Source: Oehlia diaphana (taxonomy: Eukaryota; Glomeromycota; Glomeromycetes; Glomerales; Glomeraceae). From it: a stretch of DNA of 37,693 nucleotides. Location of the stretch: assembly GCA_003833135.1 (NCBI GenBank), contig QZLH01000242.1, positions 26,169 to 63,861 of the forward strand. The letters are read 5' to 3'. The notes beneath the pieces are model-generated. The model was given only the letters and a program-made list of their open reading frames with translations, did no database searches and was not told the DNA's origin. Shown one piece after another: positions 32,697 through 37,693 of this stretch; position 1 is the first letter of the stretch; the number at the start of each line of letters is the position of its first letter. The translations under genes and the position numbers were made by a program.

Positions 32697-34095
32697 GTTG
32701 AATCTCATTATCAAGCATTAATATTGAATCCTGGTAACGTTAACGTGCTCAATATTATTGTAATGGGAACTGCAGGCACTGAAAAGTCGTATTTAATTAA
32801 TATGATTTGATCTCGTTTGCAAGAAATTGCAAGAAATAACAATATAACTGAGCATTCACCTGTTTTAGTGCTTGCGCCAACCAGAGTAGCGGCCTTCAAC
32901 ATTCACAGCATAACAATACATTCAGCGCTTTCAATTCCTATATCCAACAATAAGCTAGATCTGAATGGTGAACGCCTGAAAAAGTTACAGAAAAAATTAG
33001 AAGGCGTAAAATATTTAATTATAGATGAAAAAAGTATGGTAAGGTGTCGTATGCTTGCCTTAATCGACATGAGATTACGCTAAGCTTTCTCTCAGAAACA
33101 AAATAAAGTCTTTGGTGAACGCTCAATAATATTGGTTGGAGATTTTGGCCAGCTTCTGCCGGTACATGATGAACTAATGTACTCAAAAATTTCTCAAGAT
33201 ACATTATCAAATGAAGGTATCAAGACATATAGACAGTTCCGTGAAGTTTATAAGCTTGATGTTATTCAATATCAATCAGGTGATTCAAATGTACAGCGCA
33301 AGTTTAGAGCCATATTATTGCGAATGCGTGATGGTAAATTAACACTAGATGACTGGAAAGAACTTACTACTCAATTCAGCAATGGAATAAATATTACATC
33401 AGCAGAATTCTCAGATGCCATATGTATCATGTATCAGAAGTCTGATGTTGCTGAATTTAATGTTAATAAGCTTAAATTGTTAAATTGTCCTGTTACTCTA
33501 ATTAAAGCTATCTATACAGGAGGTAAAGAGGCGAGTAAAGCTGATCCTGACCTGGCAAAAGGACTTGAGGCTCAATTATTATTGGCAAGAGGCGCAAGAG
33601 TTATGCTTAAGATTAACTTATGGACAGAAGTTGGTTTGGTTAATGAATCGTTAAGTACTATCCAAGAAATCATATTCGAAGAAAACCAGTCCCCTCCTTC
33701 ACTTCCTATTGCTATTCTTATAGAATTTGACAATTATTATGGGCTGGCTATTGTTATTGAAGAAGGTAAAAGGCTTGTGCCAATTTCACCAATTAGATAC
33801 AGTTAGGAGGGGAAAAAGTAACTTGCTCATACTTGCAAGTATCTATTTGCCTTGCGTGGATATTACTATTCATAAAAGTCAGGGTTTAACTTTACAAAAA
33901 GCGGTGATAGATATTGGAAAAAAGGAGTATGCAGCTGGACAATCATTCGTGGCTATTTCACAAGTCTGTGCTCTTAAAGATATTCTCTTTAACCCATTTT
34001 CCTTTGAAAAACTCCAGCGCATCAAATCTCTCAAAAGATTAGAAGAAAGAATAGAAGAAGAATCAAGGTTAATGACTCTCCAAAATTCACATTAA
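32697..34095 (+). pseudogene. Helitron Pif1-family helicase region (broken, Walker A mutated)
   Basis: The SF1B helicase motifs are in order. Motif I reads GTAGTEKSYLI (Glu at 32781-32783 where the family has Gly). Motif Ia reads LAPTRVAAFNIHS (family APTGVAAF). Motif II is LIIDEKSMV, motif III LVGDFGQLLPVHDE (family QLPPV). The C-terminal VDITIHKSQGLTL and SFVAISQVCALKDI (family SRVR) follow after a frameshift near 33815. Stops lie at 32808, 33081 and 33804. Gly-to-Glu, Gly-to-Arg, Pro-to-Leu, Arg-to-Gln and Arg-to-Cys are all single C-to-T or G-to-A changes. The mutated P-loop alone would abolish ATP use. Confidence 0.85.
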
Positions 34096-35429
34096 TAATT
34101 ATTTTTTTTTTTTTTGACAATTATGGGAATAAATTGAAAATTTGCAACGTAATACAAAGTATGATAATAAAATATTTTTTATTACTTTAGTGTTACATTT
34201 TTTTACTACATTTTTAATGTTACATTGTTAGTATTACATTTTATAGTTTAAATTTATGAACATGTGATTTATGACGTTTCGGATGCACTAATGGTTACTG
34301 TTTCCTAGTTCTTATATTAAATTATTCTTAAAAATAAATCTTTTATTATTTATTTAAGAATTTAAAGCAATTCTTACAAAAAAAACTAAAACAAAAAAAT
34401 ATTAGTAAATGTCTTTAAAAAAATAAAATCCTTTCTATTATTCATTTTAAGGATCTAAATAATTCTTATAAAAAAAGAAAAAAAATATTAAAAAAAAAAA
34501 ATAATTTTAAAAAAATTTACTTTATGACTTTATTAATTTAAAATTTTATTTAAAGGTTTTATTAAAAGTTTATATATTAAAAAAAGAAAAAGTAAAATAA
34601 AATATTAATAAATATTTTTAAATAAAAAAAAGAATTTTTTTAATTATTTTTGTTGAATAATTTAAAAGAAATTAAAATCAATCCATTAATTTAGCTAAAT
34701 AATCAATTTTTTTTTATAAAAATAAAGATTAATATTAATTAGACTTAAACTCAATTTAATTTAGATATAAATTGAGTTGATTTTTTTTTTTAATATAATA
34801 ATATTAGCCCATAATCCAAGTATTATTTTAAGTTTACCTATTATTTTTTTTTTATTATATAAATTTAATATTATAAATAAATTTTAATTAACCTAATTCA
34901 ATTTTCTTATTTTAATTCTAACTTTAGTAAATCAGTTTTTTTAATTTAACAAATACTAATCCTAATTTTAATTATAATTTTAACCCTAACCCTAATTCCT
35001 AACTCTAACTCTAAACTTAATATATTTTCCAATATTATAATTAGTGAAGTTGATTTTATTGGTATAATTTATTATGCAAAATATTATTTTATAGTTTAGA
35101 TAATATTTTACCAATTAAAATACAAAGTAAATCAGATTATCTTTCAATAAAAAGAAAAAATAAATAATAAATATTATACCGTATATAAAATGGTAAATTT
35201 ATAATTAGGTATAAATCTGTAATTATATAGCAGGTAGTATAGTTTCTTTTGCAGAGAAGTATATATTATTGCTGATAGTTGTAAATAGCTTATTATCTAA
35301 AGGAAAAGTTCATCTTAAAATGTATTTGAATTATTAATAAACACTTAATCATAATCACTTGAAATATTATGTAATAAAATAAATAGTTTTAGAAAAATAT
35401 TATATTTTATTAAATGTTTGTATATAGAT
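34096..35429. other. AT-rich gene-free stretch
   Basis: No coding frame or RNA gene is supported. It includes long A and T tracts and a short CCCTAA-like run (TAACCCTAACCCTAATTCCT at 34981-35000). The Helitron 3' end should lie somewhere here but was not recognised. Confidence 0.5.
34981..35013. repeat. Short interstitial CCCTAA-like repeat
   Basis: Two exact TAACCC units followed by degenerate CTAA units (CCTAACTCTAACTCTAAAC), in the strand sense of a TTAGGG telomere repeat. It is too short to be a telomere; it may be an old repair scar or a chance simple repeat. Confidence 0.4.
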
Positions 35430-35651
35430 AGAACTCCACCTACTATTAAAATAGGTATTCTGTAGCCTAAGATAAGATTTATATATAAAGCTTTTAAAGA
35501 TCCTACTATAAAAGAAAATTTTATATTACATTATTATGATTTTTTCCTTTTTAGTTAATTAACCAATAAAATTTAAGCAAATTCTAAAGTAAGATTTCAT
35601 ATAAAAGTGAAATTTCTATTATTGAAATATTTTAGTAATAGGTGGGATTCT
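35430..35651 (+). mobile_element. 0.22 kb miniature inverted-repeat element
   Basis: The ends AGAACTCCACCTACTATTAA (35430 onward) and TTAGTAATAGGTGGGATTCT (to 35651) are imperfect inverted repeats. The interior is AT-rich and without a gene, and includes AACCAATAAAATTTAAGCAA. A diverged reverse copy lies at 27735-27955, so this is a dispersed family. The target duplication is unclear. Confidence 0.6.
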
Positions 35652-36084
35652 ATGTAGATATAGAAAAAACAAAAATATTTTATAGAAAATAGTTTGTAAA
35701 TGTAAAAAATATTTAAAATTATTATTAAAGTTATATTCAGTTATAATGTATTTTTGAAAGAATTTTGTATGATATTTATTAGGAAAAAATAAAAATACCT
35801 AATAGATATTATTAAAAATTATACTACAATTTTCTATAGTTTTGATGTAAGTAATTATTAAGCTTATTAGAAGAACCTTATTATAATATGTAATTAAAAA
35901 ATAAAAACTTTGTTTTTAACTTTTAAATAAAAAAATAACAGAAAATATAAATAACTAACAAAAGTATGAAAAAATTTTTGGAAGTAAGATAATATGTTTA
36001 AATAGTTATATGAAATGTAGAAATTCTATTTAGTTTATATATTAAAAAATAAATATTTTTATTATATTTGAAAATAAACAACTA
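35652..36084. other. AT-rich gene-free stretch
   Basis: Plain AT-rich DNA between two miniature elements. No supported feature. Confidence 0.5.
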
Positions 36085-36503
36085 CAGTCATCACTGGATA
36101 TAATGAACCTTCTATTCTAAAGGATTTAGTTCAGTATAGAGTGAATTTGTTATATAATATACTGAACTCCCAGTAATTTTGGCCAAATTTATAGTGCTGA
36201 CCAGAATTATAATTTCATTTAATATAAATTTTCTACATTAATTACTGATAATTTTGGCCAGCGCTATAAATTTGGCCTAAGTTAATACAAAGTCACATGA
36301 CTGTTCATTATAAAAAATAAAAAATAATATATGATTTGTATATCTGAGCTGTTAAGGTAGGTTCAGTATACAGTATAAAGAATTTTATTATAGCAATTTG
36401 ATATAATCAGTGTAATTAATTATAGAAAATTTAGTTCTGAGAACTTTGGTTCAATATAACAATTTTTCAGTATATATAGGTTCGTTATAATCAGTGGTGA
36501 CTG
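36085..36503. mobile_element. 419-base pogo/Tc1-mariner-like miniature element with TA target duplication
   Basis: The left end CAGTCATCACTGGATATAAT and the right end (reverse) CAGTCACCACTGATTATAAC are inverted repeats over about 27 bases. They are flanked by TA on both sides (36083-36084 and 36504-36505). There is no transposase frame. A separate inverted repeat (36181-36277) lies inside, and ACAAAGTCACATGACTGT is at 36287-36304. Confidence 0.7.
36181..36277. repeat. Inverted repeat nested in the 36.1-36.5 kb element
   Basis: GGCCAAATTTATAGTGCTGA (36181 onward) pairs with the reverse of 36255-36277 at 21 of 23 bases. Both arms also carry the same outer word, (C)AGTAATTTTGGCC or TGATAATTTTGGCC. 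It may be a smaller transposon that landed in the larger element. Confidence 0.6.
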
Positions 36504-36505
36504 TA

Positions 36506-37595
36506 TTATTACTAGAAGTTTTTGTTATTAAAATAAAATAATATAAAAGATTAAATTTTTAATATACTACAATTTGTCATATAATTAGTATGTTCTAGTT
36601 TTATTGGCATATATTATAAATATTGCAAAGGCATTGATCAAGATAAAAAAGGATTTTATGAGAAATCATCTTATCTATCATACGATGTGTTATTTTAATT
36701 AATGATAAAGAATCATAAAATATATATAATGATAAAATTATTAAATAATTAATAAACCAAGATAATTTATACTTTTTAATTGAATAAATTGATTTAAACT
36801 AAGTTAAAAGCTATAGTATCAGGAAATTTAGATCAATAATATTATATAAATTTATAACTTTAATATAAAGTTAAATAATTTTTTATATAAAATTTATATA
36901 TTTATAAAAATATATAAATAATAATATTTTTTAATATAAAAATTATTCATTTATTTATGTAAAATTGCATATTTATAAACCTATATAAAGATTATAATAA
37001 TTCATAATTTTATTTTAAAGAATAAGTAGAAAATTATATAATTTTACATAAAAATATATATATAAAATTTTGTAAAAATAAGTATAATTTTTAAAATTTT
37101 TATACAATATTTTGCATATTTTTAGCTACTAGTTGTAGTAAAAGGAATGTGTATTTGATGGTATAACAGAAAATTGATGGTTAAAAAGTGATAAGAGAAA
37201 GACAGATGGCAGTTATCCAAGGAGATTTCAACAAAATTCCTCAATAAATTTAGAATAATGCATCCAGAAGTTACCTTTGTGAAGATTATAAAAGTCAAGC
37301 TTTAGAAATTTTAACTTATTATAGATCTCAATAAGCACTAGAAAATTTACTTTTGAAAGCAGCTGAAAAGGGAAATATAATAAATTGAAATTTTTAGATA
37401 TCTGCTTCTCAATGTTGGCTTTAACCTTAACAAAAGAATAAAGAGCAAGAAAATGAAATAAAAGGAGGCTCTATTTGAGAGACAATAAATGAAACTATTT
37501 TTTGGATTGATAGGTTTAGATACAGTTTAGAATCATTATGAATGGGAGCTCAAAAATTTTAGAAAAAAAAAAAAATATGAGTAAAGAAGTAGGTA
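36506..37595. other. AT-rich stretch with a decayed coding-like segment
   Basis: 36506-37130 is featureless AT-rich DNA. At about 37140-37600 a frame shows protein-like pieces (ALENLLLKAAEKGNIIN, ETINETIFWIDRFRYSLESL) separated by many stops, several TGA where Trp would fit. It may be a remnant transposable-element gene; the family is not recognisable. Confidence 0.35.
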
Positions 37596-37693
37596 CAGTC
37601 TAACCTCGATATACCGATAGTTTATATGCCGATAATTGACATATACCGATGAACATCCTTTGTCCCATTTCGCAACTAATAAAAAAACCTCAT
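37596..37693. mobile_element. Left end of a pogo-like element, cut by the window edge
   Basis: After TA at 37594-37595 comes CAGTCTAACCTCGATATACC, a pogo/Tigger-style terminus. ATACCGAT words recur (37611 and 37643). The element continues beyond the window, so any transposase is unseen. Confidence 0.5.

Larger units (their letters stand above)
29571..34095 (+). mobile_element. Decayed autonomous Helitron (coding part; termini not found)
   Basis: The whole span reads as one former Rep-helicase gene: a short charged N-terminal part, a DUF6570-type domain, the Helitron Rep (HUH) nuclease domain and a Pif1-family helicase. Helitrons move by rolling-circle replication using this protein. The reading frame changes near 29750, 30530 and 33815, and about 17 in-frame stops break it, so no functional protein can be made. 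The expected 5' TC and 3' CTRR ends with a subterminal hairpin could not be placed in the AT-rich flanks. The three parts are listed below. Confidence 0.85.

Noticed and set aside
1..37693. tRNA, rRNA or CRISPR array
   Set aside because: No cloverleaf with a GGTTCGA-type T-loop, no conserved rRNA segment and no regular spacer-repeat pattern was seen by eye; a covariance-model scan was not possible.

Overview
The window looks like nuclear DNA of an arbuscular-mycorrhizal (Glomeromycotina) fungus close to Rhizophagus. The grounds are very high AT content, short GT-AG introns in compact conserved genes, small intron-less secreted proteins, a decayed DUF6570/Rep/Pif1-type Helitron of the kind abundant in that lineage, and many small TA-flanked inverted-repeat elements. 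The taxonomic call is an inference from style and family content.

Layout. 1-3097: gene-free, with the right end of a pogo-like element and short direct repeats. 3098-3562 (+): intron-less gene for a secreted, Kex2-type preproprotein ending in a colicin-E3-like ribonuclease domain; this is the most unusual item. 6227-6688 (-): secreted ML-domain lipid-binding protein. 6689-10792: mostly non-coding, with a GC-richer tandem repeat near 8.9-9.1 kb and possible gene fragments at 9.3-10.2 kb. 10793-24366: a gene-dense housekeeping block of seven spliced genes: ankyrin-repeat protein (+), ribosomal protein eL28 (-), mitochondrial ribosomal protein bL12m (+), ESCRT-II subunit Vps22/SNF8 (-), an unrecognised 824-residue acidic/basic protein (+), complex I subunit NDUFB8/ASHI (-) and Rab GDP-dissociation inhibitor (+). 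I reconstructed 30 introns in them. The nine genes from 3.1 to 24.4 kb alternate strictly in strand.

24367-37693: base composition drops abruptly to very AT-rich and the region is repeat-dominated. It holds a TA-flanked inverted-repeat element (25861-27183) carrying an internal 0.4 kb duplication, a hAT-like end and a single unresolved base (an assembly join); a second small element family (about 27735-27955 and 35430-35651); a Helitron coding region (29571-34095) with about 17 in-frame stops and three frameshifts, whose defects fit C-to-T/G-to-A decay; another TA-flanked element (36085-36503) with a nested inverted repeat; and the left end of a further pogo-like element at the window edge.

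The housekeeping genes do not form a pathway. They serve translation (cytosolic and mitochondrial), respiration and vesicle/endosome traffic. The two secreted genes lie in the sparse left part. No rRNA, tRNA or CRISPR array was seen.
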